The notes beneath the pieces were generated by a model that searched no databases, was not told the DNA's origin, and saw only the letters and a program-made list of their open reading frames with translations. 64,000 nt of DNA. It comes from Pseudophaeomoniella oleicola. Taxonomy: Eukaryota; Ascomycota; Eurotiomycetes; Phaeomoniellales; Phaeomoniellaceae. The DNA lies in the NCBI GenBank assembly GCA_003868215.1, contig QWDQ01000029.1:1-64000 (forward strand), in the 5' to 3' direction. The position numbers were made by a program, and so were the translations under genes. Of this stretch, positions 33,101 through 46,111 are shown one piece after another. Position 1 is the stretch's first letter. Each line of letters opens with the position of its first letter.

Positions 33101-35162
33101 ATCCGAGTGCTTGCGTATGAACGTCGCCACGGTTGAGTGAATAAGGCGACAGTAGTGATCTGAAGTTGGATCTTCTTCGATGAATGGTGGGAATGACCGT
33201 TTGATCGACGACACCCTTGGCTTGAAAGCGGTGTCTAGCTTGGCCTCAGATGGCGGATTATGTAAGATCCACAACGCTTCTTGCAACTCAGCAAAACGTA
33301 GTGGACGTCTAGCATATACGACGAGAGAGTATATTTGACTAAAATGGTCAGTCTTGTGCAATCACTGCAAAGGCATACTTACGAAGCAAATTCCCTCTCC
33401 TCAACGTTCATTCGTTGAAAAATCTTTCGATATTGCTCATCCAAAGTTGCTGGGAGACCCTCTTCAATCAATTCCTTCATTTGAGCGCTGTTGACACAGT
33501 TTTGAAGTCCCTCTATCATCAAACTAGCCCACAGAAAGTTCCCTTGCGATCGCTCTTTGAGCTCCTGTAGGATTTCGGGAACCTCGATATCCTCAACTTC
33601 GAGATTGTGCACACCTGTAGTAAGCTTTTTGGTGAAGTAAAGTCCGAGAACATCATCATCTCGGTCCTTTAGATCAATTGAAGGGTGGGTGTTGAGTAAT
33701 GCTTCGATGATAGGCCATTTCTGGCTGCTGCACCAAAGTTTTACCTTTTCGGGATAACGCGAGGCAAGGTTGATCAAGAAATTCATTGTCAGACAAGCCT
33801 GTTCCCATCGTGCCGTCTCCCTCTCTTCATCCAAGCCATCAATGAAGATGTAAATCATTGGGTGCATTTCTATCAGAGTCTCGATGAAGCTTCGTACGTT
33901 GTTCGGCAGTAAGCAGTCCGTAGTCAAGTATTTCAGAACCTGCTTTGGTATTTTGCCTTGTCGGCGCCAGCAAGCTTGGAATAATTGATGGCCAAGTGAT
34001 CGTAAAGTCTCGCAGTGAGAGTATTGCAAATCGAATGAGCAGAAGTGAAAGAGTACTGCCGCTTCTGGATGCGATTGTGATATATCTTCAATGGCCCAGG
34101 AGCAGACAATAGACTTTCCAGTACCGGCTGCTCCCATCACCCACAGCACGTTCGAACCTTTGCCATCGGCCCATTGGCGGTATTCCTGGACGTCCAAGAG
34201 CCACTCACATGTACCCTCAGAGCAACGACCTTGATGTGACTCGTGGCGACTTATTGAGCTTTGTTCTGGGTTACGGAGCCAGTCACAGACCTCCCTATAG
34301 TGGTATACTGGGCAAGTTAGTCAAAGCCTAGTCGGACACCCCAAACACAACTTACTTTTCCTATCCTCTTGTTTGATAACTCTGTCATTCTGTTGTATAG
34401 ATCGCCAAGATGCCTGGTCATTCCTCTCTTGCGCTGCCGCAGTGCGTTCATCGATTGCGTTTCCCTGCTCCAGTAAACCAGCTGTTCGTTCAAGTTTGTC
34501 CACAGACTCCTTCAAACTTGTGATGATTTTCGACAGTTTGAGTGTAGAGAACGGAGCTACAGACCGAAGTACCGTATTAACCCATGATCTCTCGATTTCT
34601 TTGTAGACTCGGTGCCAGAACTTGAACATGTTGATATACGACTCGAAGAGCAGTTGTTGCATGTAAGACGAACCCCCATATAGTTCATTGTAATATGTGA
34701 TACGTGGGACTTCGAAACTGAGAGACTGAAGTTGAGACCCGATGTTTTCAAACAGTGATGTATAACGAGAAGTTGCGTCGACAACGACCTTGATGCTTCC
34801 CCAAATAAGGGCAGTTGGCATGGGGTCTGCTTGAGATAACGCGTTTATGACTGGATCATAAGCCTTGAGAGAATCTACCAAGGGCTGCAGAATGGTTTTA
34901 GCAACGCGCTTTGAGGTCCTAGTCGAGCTTTTGTTCTCGGCATCCTGAACGATGCTTTGGATCGCTTCTGGACTTCGATCTGCACGGAGACAGTCGGCCA
35001 TGAACTTTCGTTGATGTTTCTTCTCTCCCAGAGATGATTTATACGCATTAAAGGCATTCTCGAACACAGCATTACTGCTAGCATATTATCTCAGTGGGTT
35101 TTCAAATAAATGTCAAGACCGGAAACTGCATACCTCGCATTTTGAATGTTTTGACAAGCCAT
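30144..35162 (-). CDS. NACHT/STAND protein with DUF7708-like N-terminus, six exons
   Basis: Exons (5' to 3') 35134-35162, 34356-35074, 33383-34307, 32415-33338, 31179-32359 and 30144-31111 give 1581 residues; introns are 59, 48, 44, 55 and 67 bp. The N-terminal ~240 residues (with LIWGSIKVVVDATSRY) resemble the DUF7708 module found before fungal NACHT domains. A conserved CEWLL precedes the NTPase. The P-loop is GAAGTGKS at 308-315 and Walker B is IYIFIDGLDEE near 401-411. A winged-helix-like region with ARRPLRFAELQEALW follows. The C-terminal part has a long acidic Ser/Asp/Glu insertion (about 1040-1170) and a beta-propeller-like tail containing HFSDCGQYLHVA. STAND proteins oligomerise on ligand sensing and act in non-self recognition; the ligand and output here are unknown. 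It is divergent from an AAA ATPase. Confidence 0.9.
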
Positions 35163-35815
35163 GATGATGATGATAAGGACGATAATGATGCTTGATGCTC
35201 GACGCCCAATGCCAAGTCTTTCTCACAATATCACACTCTCTCCTAATGTACTCTCCTTTTGTCTGCTTCTGCTATGCACGGCCTACCGAGCATAGACTGC
35301 GGATTGAAAACAGCAGCAGATCATGATAATTCCTGCAAAGGCCCAAGTATATACATTAATTTACATTTCTTGGGTCCGAGCAACCATTCCAGTGTCAGAA
35401 TCAAGGAAAGCAAGATCACCTATGTATTTCCTGATCGATTGACCCCCTAGTCACTCCGGATCAGCCTTGCTTTAGGCAGCCATATCAACACAGCCCCTCC
35501 GTTTTATTGGCATAGAGACCATGTCAATATCTTTTGCCTTCTGCCATCCATCTAGCGATAGTCGCCTTTTACATCGAAAGAGAAAACCATGCAGCTTAAT
35601 CCCTGTGCCATTGGACGCATTGCCTTGAGGGATGTGCTACGACGAGGCTGAAATGGTTCTTGCCGTTCGGACCCCCAAGTACGACCTTGGGAGCAGGCAG
35701 AACCCCCCTCCAGCCGAGGTCCTGATCTGCGGACAATGACTCTATAAATCAATGTTCAAATAGATCTCTGGGCCCATCAATATACTCACTCTTACTCAGG
35801 AACCATCTATTCACA
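35163..35815. promoter_or_regulatory. Divergent promoter region, NACHT and AAA ATPase genes
   Basis: A 653-bp region lies between two start codons facing away from each other, so it must hold both promoters. It begins with a short ATG/GAT-rich stretch beside the NACHT start. No gene or clear palindromic operator is seen. Confidence 0.6.
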
Positions 35816-37985
35816 ATGGCAGAGCCAACAGCAACAATGGTGGACAAAGGCAAGATGCCATCAGACACAAACAAGGAACCAACCCGCTTCAAACCAATTC
35901 TCCGTTACGATGCATACTATGATTATCGCACCTACTCGTATCGCCTCCGGAAAACAGCGAAGCCCGAGAAACGGTTAACGAAGAAGCAGGCCGTCCTCGT
36001 GATCCGCCGCGTGGTTGATTACAAAGGTCGTTTCGTAGGCACTGAGATCGATATCAAAAGTCCTATTCTGGCCAATATCATGCGGGATATCAACAAAGAT
36101 GTCGAGGGAAATGAGTTGTCCAAAACTCCCCCACAGGTGAGAAATCCGCCCCCTGAACATCGGATATGAACAGAAGTTGATAGAGCGACACAAGGCAACC
36201 TCGGAATTTTTCTTCCATTCTCGTCGGCAGCTCATGGAGCGGCTAGATGAAGAGCGACAGAAGAAAGAACCTGACGCTACTCTGATTAGAGATGTAAAGG
36301 TAGCCCTTGATTACATTGCGGAAGATCATGGAGCTACTATCCAGAATATGGAGAGCTTGATGGAAGCCAAATCCATCACTTGGGAACTTGTCCAGGCTCT
36401 ATTCGTCCCCAATATGCTGGTGTGCCACAGACATGATTTGACGGAACAGATCCAAATTCTCAAGTTCAAGTATATTCGACGCAAGCATCGAGAGAACTTT
36501 TCACCATACTGGCAGATCATGTGTGATCAGATCACGCATGATGGAACCAAGTTCGGCCTTGCGAAAAACGACGAGCTGGAAATCGATATCTATGAGGGAG
36601 CTCAACCAATTGATGACCTCATCGTTTTCCCGCTCGACTGGTTCCCTGACAGCGAGAAAGCGCTTCAACATGCGATCGAACGGGGAAAGAAATTTGCAAG
36701 TCTTTCTGGGCATTCTTATCGGGAGATATCGGGAGCAGCAATGCGCGAGGTAACGAATGAAGCCTTCAAGCGGAAGCGATTCAAGTTCGCGGTAAGCTGT
36801 TACCATTTCTTCCCCCCACATTTTGCATACTGATTGACCATAGTCCTATGGGAGGATTATGATTGACCCTGCTGCTTTTCGGACATTCTGTCCTAACATC
36901 ACTTACAATTATTCTGTTCATAAGAGCCTCGACCCTTCCTGCTTGACCGATGAGCAATATGCCATTTGTACGCCGGTCGCGCTTGGGTTCTGCTTCGGAG
37001 TCAAGATGTGGGGTGAGTAAAGTAAGATTCACATGATGAAGGATAGCATTACTGACATCGACTGTCAGGCGGCTTCGCCGTGGATCGATTGGCAGACATC
37101 AAGTGGACAGATGAGGCATTCCCATCGCTCGTACTGGATCCGGATACGAAGAGTCTCATCCACTCTCTTGTATCACAACATTCCAGCGAAAGCAAGTCTT
37201 TTGATGACATTGTCCAAGGCAAAGGCCGAGGACTTATTGGTCTGCTTTCAGGCCGCCCGGGATGCGGTAAGACTCTCACAGCGGAGGCTGTAAGTGAGCA
37301 GACGAGACGACCTTTGTATACCGTATCTGCGGGAGAACTTGGTGTTAAACCCGAGGAATTGGACAAACATCTCACCAATATACTCGAACTGTCTACCACC
37401 TGGGATGCCGTGTTGTTGTTAGACGAGGCCGATGTCTTTTTACAGGCGAGAAACGATACGGACATTAACCGGAATGCCCTGGTGTCCATTTTCCTGCGTC
37501 AACTCGAGTACTTTCAAGGTATACTCATATTGACGACCAACCGTATAGGCAGCTGTGATCCTGCCTTCGAGAGTAAGTCTTCCTCTCTGTCCTTCCCGCA
37601 TCCTTTCCTTCGTCTCAATGTCTCAATTTCTCACTATCTTCTAGGTCGTATCCATTTTTCAGTCCACTACCCCGACCTCGACATCAAAGCCCGCAAGCGC
37701 ATCTGGTCCACGTTCTGGAAAAAGGCCACCGCGGCCACCACCGGCATCTCCACCGATAGCACCAGTCAAACCACTGACACGAATGGAAAGCCATCAGGAG
37801 ACATCACAGCCTCCGACCTCGACGAGTTAGCCGAAACCGCCCTCAACGGTCGGCAGATCAAAAACGTCGTGAGCAGCGCACAGTCCATCGCCTTGCAGAA
37901 CAAGGAAGATCTGTCCCTTCGTCATGTGCAGTCGGTGTTGCACGTGGTGCAGAATTGGCAGGGAGCAGCCGCAGGGGTACAGTGA
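35816..37985 (+). CDS. Fungal AAA+ ATPase with DUF7025-type N-terminal domain, five exons
   Basis: Exons 35816-36136, 36174-36791, 36844-37012, 37069-37572 and 37645-37985 total 1953 nt, 650 residues. The N-terminal half contains the DUF7025-like region with WELVQALFVPNMLVCHRHD; then comes a region with ERGKKFASLSGHSY; then the AAA core. Walker A is GRPGCGKT (about 431-438), Walker B is VLLLDEADVF (Asp488, Glu489), and sensor 1 is LTTNR. The last exon starts RIHFSVHYPDLD and carries a small Gly/Thr/Ser insertion. These cytosolic ATPases are abundant and fast-evolving in Pezizomycotina; a remodelling role is inferred from the fold only. Intron 1 would be just 37 bp with its nearest acceptor; acceptors at 36176 or 36193 (40 or 57 bp) also keep the frame and cannot be excluded. 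Confidence 0.9.
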
Positions 37986-40900
37986 GAAGGGATTCTGATA
38001 GTAGAGCATAGTTTGGGATCCGGATGAGACTGTATTTGCGTACCCTTGAAAGAAATATATCTTGATAGCAGACATAGGCAACAAATATTGTATCGTATTT
38101 CATGTACTCCCATATACTCTCACTGCACTTACGTACATACCTTATGTACCTTTGTCGCCAACACCTCAAAGAGCAAACCACCATACCCTCTGTCCCGAAC
38201 CTCCCTCGCAGCAACTTTACGCAGCTCAAATCAAGTGCCGGCAGTAGTCTCATATACATACTGAGTATGCTTTCTTGCGATTGACAAGACGGCCATGATA
38301 GGAAACAATGCGACTTGTAAGTATATATGTAGGCAAACATAGTACTTGACCGAGCAAAAATCATTTCTTGCTAGAACCACTCGTCGTTCTCGTGCTCGGT
38401 TCCGTTCCGCCATCTGCGACGTAATTACCTACTGTAATTACTGTTGTAGGTGCCGCGGAAATGACAAGCGGGATGCCGAGACGGCGAAACGGTAACCAAT
38501 GTATGAGAAGGAAGAGACAGCACTTGTGAATTGAAAACTTGGAGGATGCTAAGCAAGAGAGTCGTGTAGAGATCTTAGGTATTCTTCAATGAAATGCACG
38601 AGGGAAGATGTGATACGCTGGGGCTAAGGATTTGGCTCCATTCTTTGCAGGACTCGAAGCCCAGACGGAACCCCTTGGAGAGTGGGAACAACGCGTCGAG
38701 AGCAGTCAGTTCATGGTAGAAACACCGTATATGGTAATGTACACAAAAGTTCGATGGGTGAAGACGCCAATCTCCCAACGGTTTCATAGGAACGACCCGG
38801 ATCGCTGCGGTAATATGTCTGATCTGTTCACCTGCAACGTTGTAGGGTAATCGTGGGCAAGTGCCTGCTACTATGGAACATATAGAAATGGGATCAAATT
38901 AAGTTGATTATTTAATCCGCAAAATCTCCGAACGCAAGTTTTGTTCGTGATATACGGATCCAATCGGAAGGTCAGTAGTCTGAACTCGATGTCGGGGTCA
39001 TACAACTATTACTACGGTACTACGTAGTACCCGAACCCCTTGGAAGGATGAAACAATCATCCTTGAGTGTGGCGCTACGAAGTTTTTCTGGGGTGACACG
39101 AGACATTACTGCAGGCAACAAGGGGACTGTTGGTAGCGACTCTAGTAGCATATTTGATCACCTGCAGCGTATCGTGTGGCGTACAACGTAGGCGACACGA
39201 CTGGACGATCAGCAACAGGCCCGTGATGATCGTGTGCTAAGTTAGCAATCGTTGATCATGGTCCTAGTTGGGAGTTCGGCTGCAATGGACCACCGAATGG
39301 ATCTCGCGGCTTGCTCCCTTGAAGCCCCATTTAAGGCTTACGATGCAGAAGAATGACCCGACAGAAACATTCATCATATTTGGATTGTGAAAGCATACAG
39401 GTAGACAAGATGTCGTATGTAAATAGGCAATGAGGCTGGATAATGTCTCGATATGCAGAGATGGAAAGGGAGACAGATACTACTGGATAGATGAGTTAGA
39501 TTGTCACTTAGATGAACGGCTAATAGGCAGGTAACAACCACCGCGACCGTTGTATGTTGTTTCACCAGAATACATTCCGTGACACATTACAGCGTCTTTG
39601 GTGCAACCACCAGGCACCTGCACCCTCTTCTTGTCGTCCTATAACCTCAATGGCAAGCTGGGTAAGGTGTATTCGGTTAGGTAAGGTATCAAAGAAAGAA
39701 AAGAAAATTCCACGGCACACGCGGGAGACGGCACTCTTGGCCGGATGGGATTCTCTCAGTCATTCAGTGGGAATGCCATGAAATTTGCCATGGGTTTTGT
39801 CGATCATGCCCCTCACGCTTACTACTATGTAGAAATTGTGGGCTGAATTTGTAGTCGTACCGTACGTTGATTGTACTGGTCCTGTAACGTTCCGTTTCCC
39901 TTCTTTTGCCTCGTTTCTATTCTTTCGATTGATGCTTGAAATTCAGAGGTTGTCGAGCGTAGATACCTAGGGGGTGATCAAAGTCAGGAATCATCTGGCA
40001 GGATGGGTGCAAGACTTTCATCCAGTCTCATTATTATACCATGGGGCCCGGATCTCCTGTTAAATCGAGCTATCGACCAGTTTTTACTCCATGCAGTAAG
40101 TCAATGCCAATGCCAATGCCAATGCCTATGATTGAGCCTAATAGATTGAGGGAACCATACCTAACGGTGCCAGGGCTTTAGGGTGGGTCACTGTATCTCT
40201 AGGGGCTACGTCTTTGAATCTGCTTTCCTCTTATGTAATGATAGGTAGTTAAACAAGGTTCTTTTGCTATAGCTGACGGTTAAGCTGACTGGGGGGGTGG
40301 TATTTTCTTTCTTTGATAGACTGTCCTAGATAAGTCCCAAGTGCCCTCAGTGGAGAGAGGAGGGCATTGACTTCCTGGGTCCTTAACAGTTATGTACCTT
40401 ACCAAGGTATCATTAAGGTACACTCTCCGGTGAAGTTTCTCGGCCTAGGGCCCTTGGAAAAAGTGTCCGCTGGTCGCCCCAATTTGCGGTAACCCTGACC
40501 ATCTTACTGACGACTCGAATCAAAAATTCGCAATCACAAAGAGATGACAAGTCATTGTAAAATGGGAGATAGGTAGTTATTTCTGATGTCAGTCTGAGTA
40601 GTGAACAAGTCGTCAGTACGGATGAACGCAGGGACAATCCCAATCTCTCATTGATTCCCAATTCATACCTAGGTACCTACCTCGCTGGGTAGCTGGATAG
40701 TGGTACTCCGTAGTGTTGATAAGTTTCTGTATTTTTCAACGCCATACCACTTTAATTACCTTACCTACCTTATCTAGAAGGAGGTAGCCACCGTATCTAA
40801 CGATCGAATTACCGGTATGGAAAAGACGAATTCCCCCCAAACTTGTCCATGATGATCAGTCCTCAACCTTCGGCCCACGAAATCAACATTGAATCTAAGA

Positions 40901-41635
40901 CGCAATCAGAACCTTAGTTTCCTAATCCCGCCAACTTATGCTTTCCCACTAATCACTACCCTCTTGTCGACACTATCGCATCCTCGCCAGATCTACCACA
41001 GATATTCAAACTAATTCCTTCATGTCTACCGTCGCTGATTGGAAACTTTTCTTGCCATACCCACTTAGCCCTTGCCGGCTACCTTGAACTCTCCCTCAAG
41101 ACTCATCTGTCAAATCCCCCGCGCCACATCTCAATCGATTCTTTCTTGCGACCTTGGCTTTCTTTCAACTGCGCCAGCACGCGATCGCTTCCTGCTCAGT
41201 CACTCCTTCGCCCATCCGTAGGTTTGAGTCGCCTGTCTATCTCTGCCCGCCGCAATTCATCATTATCCCTAACGTGCTGGAGCAGCTATACCGCTCCTGT
41301 CATAGCCTCCCACCTCGACGAACCTTACGCATTTCCTACGCATCGCCTCATCCTGCATTTGAAACGACATATCTGGTACACGAATTTCAAAAAGTCATTG
41401 AGCAACGCGTAGGAGCGCCAGGCTAGAGGTAGAGACTCGACTCGACCCGACTCGACAGAGCTGCCAGATCGGTTTCGCGCCATCGCCAGTACAAACGCAA
41501 TGTCGATCTAAGAAGGCCTGGTAACTGTAATCCGGCTCGGCGATTGTCTGAGCGCCGGTCAAAGAGTGATTTCAGGTCATTGGAAAATAGACAAACCTAG
41601 TCGCTGCTGCAAGACGCCTTCGAACACTCGTCATC
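37986..41635. other. 3.6-kb intergenic region upstream of phytochrome
   Basis: No supported gene. Contents: a 16-bp perfect palindrome ggtactacgtagtacc at 39016-39031; four AATGCC units at 40103-40126; the transposon-like end at 40166-40195; a GGTAGGTAAGG-family motif on the minus strand at 40753-40773; and tandem GACTCGACTCGAC units around 41437-41456 in the presumed phytochrome leader. Frames at 41146-41426 are probably 5' leader sequence and could act as upstream ORFs. Confidence 0.55.
40166..40195 (-). mobile_element. Solo transposon-like terminal repeat
   Basis: On the minus strand this reads TA-CAGTGACCCACCCTAAAG then CCCTGGCACC, nearly identical to the terminal motif at 44-72. CAGT next to TA is the classical start of Tc1/mariner-superfamily repeats. 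The element body would lie to the left (below 40166), but I find no partner repeat or transposase there, so this is probably a solo remnant or a degraded MITE. Confidence 0.4.
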
Positions 41636-44600
41636 ATGTCAGACGATTCCAGAAAAGAGAGTCAGCCAACCCCCACGGCTGAAGAGGCTTCGGGGATGAC
41701 AACAACAGACCAACGGGTCACCTCAAATTCTCAGAATGTTTCGGAGCAGGAAGAACCATCTGCGGCTGGTGTTCGAATGGCGCCCCGACAGGCTTCTGTG
41801 AGCATGTTTACTGGTGCCAGAGATCCTAATCCGTTATCGCCTTCACCTTCCACTTTCTCAGAGGGCAGTTCCTATCCTCTCAGCCCGACAACGCAAGATC
41901 GAGTCTTTCCCGTACGTTCTGTTGTATCGGTCGACCCGACCGCCACGCCCATGCCGAAAGGCCCCAGCTCGGATGGTGGCTTCCCGGGGTTTTCTGCAAT
42001 TGGGGAGAATCGCGGCACCGGACGGCAATCTGAAATGCGAAGAGCTTCTGTCCGATCGACATCACCCTCAAGTCAAGCAGGAGCCTCCGACACAAGAAAT
42101 TCTTCGCGGTCGCGTGGTAATCAGGAGCCAAGTTCCAGGAAGGATTCCCAGGCGACCCTGAGACAGCCGTCTAGTAACAATCCTAAAATCGGTATCGATC
42201 CGCAAAGTCTTCATACAATGATGGGTAACTCGGGTAATTCCGCTGGTACCGATTCCGCCTCCCTGAAATCCGAGGGTGCTGCAAGCACGGATGGTGGTGT
42301 GTCAGTCAGGAGTCAGCATGGCTCAACCCACAGTGGGTCGGGGCGTGCTGGATTTCTGACAGCTCGCTTCAAGCATGTTGTTACGGATCATGGGCATGCA
42401 ATCATAACTGGGAGGGATGGCGACGTATTGCAACGCTGTGAAGACGAGCCTATTCACATGCCTGGTGCGATCCAAAGCTTCGGTCTTCTCATTGCTTTGA
42501 AGGAAGAGGCTAGCAGGTTGGTCGTTAGGATTGTCAGCGAAAACGCCAAAGAGATTATTGGCTACACCCCTGAGCAACTGTTTCTTCTTGACAGTTTCCT
42601 CGACATCCTCACCGATGAGCAGGCTGACAATCTCTTGGACCACTTAGACTTTATCAGAGACGAGGAAGCCACCGATCCGGCCGTCAATGGGCCTGAAGTA
42701 TTCATGTTATCAATCCGATCACCACGGCGGAGGACACAAAAGCTATGGTGTGCAATGCACATCATACCCGATAACCGGGATCTAATTATTTGCGAATTCG
42801 AGTTGGAAGATGACTCCGTCAATCCCCTTGTACCCAGTGGCGAAACACCGGAGCCTCCAGAAGACACGCTGGGAAGCGAACCCACCCCTGAGGAGTTTGC
42901 CGAAAGCACAGTCAACATGAGCCGTCCGTTGCGCGTGTTACGCAGCGCTCGAAAGAAACGAGGGGAGACAGCAGCGATGGAGGTTTTCAACATAATGTCC
43001 CAGGTGCAAGAGCAGCTTGCAGGTGCTCCAAACATCGACATCTTCTTGAGAGTGTTGATTGGGGTAGTCAAGGAGCTGACTGGTTTCCACCGGGTCATGA
43101 TCTACCAGTTCGATACTACATGGAATGGCCGCGTAGTTGCAGAACTTGTTGACCCTCGCGCAACGAAGGATCTTTTTAAAGGTCTCAATTTTCCAGCTTC
43201 AGATATCCCCCGACAAGCCAGAGATTTGTATAAAGTCAACAAAGTTCGATTGTTGTATGACCGAGACCAAGAAACTGCCCGTCTCGTATGCAGGACGACT
43301 GAGGATCTAGAGCATCCCTTGGACATGACCTATTGCTACCTTCGGGCAATGTCACCCATTCATATCAAGTATCTAGCAAATATGGCGGTACGTGCATCGA
43401 TGTCTATTTCCATCAATGCGTTTGGAGAATTATGGGGTTTGATCTCCTGCCATTCATACGGTTCGAAGGGAATGAGGGTGTCATTTCCTATCCGCAAGAT
43501 GTGCCGGCTTATCGGTGACACAGCATCACGCAACATCGAAAGATTATCTTACGCATCCCGGCTACAGGCTAGAAAACTTATCAATACGATGCCAACAGCA
43601 GCAAACCCTTCCGGATATATCGTTGCTTCCTCCGAGGACCTTCTCAAGCTCTTTGAAGCGGACATTGGTGCGTTGTCGATAAGAGACGAAACGAAGATGC
43701 TTGGCAACCCCGCGAATAACATTCAAGAGATTCTAGCCATGCTTGAATTCCTTCGAATGAAGAGAATGACTAGTGTGTTTGCGACACAGGATATCAACGA
43801 AGATTTCCCCGATCTCAGGTACCCTCCAGGGTTCAGTTTCATCGCGGGTCTGCTCTATGTGCCGCTCTCAAGCAATGGCGAAGACTTCATAGTCTTCTTT
43901 CGCCAGGGCCAATCTCGAGAAGTCAAATGGGCGGGTAATCCGTATGAGAAATTTGTCAAAGAGGGAACCGAGGGCTATCTTGAACCTCGCAAAAGTTTCA
44001 AACAGTGGAGTGAGACAATAGTAGGGAAGTCTCGGGAGTGGAAGGAGCAGGAGATCGAGACTGCTGCAGTTCTTTGCCTGGTGTATGGGAAATTCATTGA
44101 AGTCTGGCGACAGAAGGAACAGGCTCTTCAAAACAGTCAACTGACAAGACTCCTATTGGCGAATTCCGCTCACGAGGTTCGAACACCTTTGAATGCGATC
44201 ATCAACTACCTAGAGATCGCATTGGAGGGTTCGCTGGACCAAGAGACCCGAGATAATCTCTCGCGGTCACACTCAGCCTCGAAGTCACTGATATATGTCA
44301 TAAACGATTTGTTGGACCTGACCAAAACTGAAGAGGGCCAAGAACTACTCAAAGAGGAGGTGTTTGATCTACGGACCCTGCTAGGAGAGGCGGCCAACTT
44401 TTTCCAGGGTGATGCAAAGCGTAAGAATATAGACTACGTTGTTGGTGATTTCAGTCAATTACCCGAGAAAGCCTTGGGCGACCAACGAAAGGTGCGCCAG
44501 GTATTATCTAACCTAATTGCCAATGCAATGCAGCACACGTCGAGTGGGTCTATCACGGTTCAGGCTTGCTTGGCCGAACATATTTCAAACGACCGGCGCT

Positions 44601-46111
44601 TCGACATTGAGATCACCATCTCGGACACAGGGGCTGGTATGTCGCCAGCAAAGGTCGATACTTTATTCAGGGAGCTGGAACAAGTTAGCTTCGATGGCAA
44701 TGATCCTATCCTCGACAATAACCCGTTGGGTAAAAAGCCCATTGCTGAAGAGGAGAGGACTCTTGGGCTTGGACTAGCAGTTGTTGCTAGAGCCTTACGT
44801 GTTATGAATGGACAACTCCGTGTCAAGTCAGACGAAGGCAAGGGATCGCGCTTTGCAGTACTGCTCTCCTTAGGCTATGCTGGTGCCGAAATGGGACCTC
44901 CGCCGATCTTGGAAGGAACGAACTCTGATAAACCGTTGGAGGCGCCATCATCGCCGAAGCCATCCAAAGGTGAAGTTCTACTAGTACACCGCAGCTCGTC
45001 AAGGCCATCAACGACGCATAGGAGATCTAGTGCCGAAAGTGCCCACAGCTTGAAGAGCGTGCGAAGCTTGAATAGTCTTCAGAGTCGAACAAGTCTCAAT
45101 AGTCAGAAGAGCGATGTTGATAAACTAATTGAGGCAATACAAGAACCGCTGAATCTGTCTGATACTGATCTGAGTCGATCTCCATCCAAAGGCGACCCGC
45201 GACGTACGAACAGTCTTGGGACCAGGGGCCGAGCAAGTAGTAGCTCTGGATTCGGGAAGTCTCCCACTGAGCGGCAGAATGCTGGGATTGTTTCTTCCAT
45301 GAAATCAATCCCTGGAGAAGCAAAGGTGGTTGATTCGAGGACTCCCATCAAACCCGTGCGAGTACCCGAGGTTATTGAAGGCTCTCCTACTAGAGAGCAC
45401 CGCCAGCGCAAATCAGATCCAAAGGTAATTTTCGACGTCCCGGAAGAAGCTGTGAAAGAAGAGAAGCCTCTGGATGCTGAGGGCCTTTCGGTGTTGGTTG
45501 CTGAGGATGATCCGATCAACAGCAAAATCATCAAGAAGCGACTAGAGAAGTTAGGTCACGCAGTACAATTGACGGTGAATGGTGAGGAATGTGCCTCAGC
45601 TCATGGGGAGAACTCGAGCAAGTATGATGTTGTCCTGATGGATCTCCAGGTATGTCTCTTTCAAGACGGACATGATATAGATTATTAACATCTCGTTCAG
45701 ATGCCTATCGTTGATGGATTTTCCTCGACAAGGATGATCCGTTCCTTCGAAAAAACTCACCCACAAAGCTCTCTTTCGAGGCGCGCAGCTTTCAATCGTC
45801 GCATACCTATATTCGCCGTTTCTGCATCACTTGTAGAGAGGGAGTTGACACGCTACACCGACACCGGATTTGATGGTTGGATCCTTAAGCCCATTGACTT
45901 TTCACGGGTTAATGAACTTCTCAGAGGAATCGTCGATGATGGTGCCCGGAGTTCATGTTTGTATCAAGCAGGTCGGTGGGAACAAGGTGGCTGGTTCCAA
46001 AGCCGAGAAGACGCTGGTGATGCTTTTACAACTGAGACTACTCCGAGTGAGCAGGCGCCTACGACGGTGCCTGGCTTCAAAAGTGTTCCCGATCAACCTT
46101 CGGAGTCGTGA
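41636..46111 (+). CDS. fphA: Fungal phytochrome hybrid histidine kinase (group VIII)
   Basis: Exons 41636-45649 and 45701-46111, with a 51-bp intron inside the receiver domain, give 1474 residues. Order: a ~240-residue disordered Ser/Pro-rich extension; PAS with the biliverdin-binding cysteine at about 268 (LQRCEDEPIHMPGA), the position used by fungal and bacterial phytochromes; GAF with PASDIPRQARDLY and RAMSPIH; PHY with the tongue PRKSF; histidine kinase with phosphoacceptor His846 (NSAHEVRTPLN), N-box NLIANAMQHT, G1 DTGAGM and G2 GLGLAVVARAL; a ~200-residue Ser-rich linker; and a receiver domain with AEDDPIN, Asp1336 (VLMDLQ) and a KPID Lys-containing end. It senses red/far-red light and relays phosphate to the HOG/Ypd1 pathway. 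All core catalytic residues are present. Confidence 0.97.
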
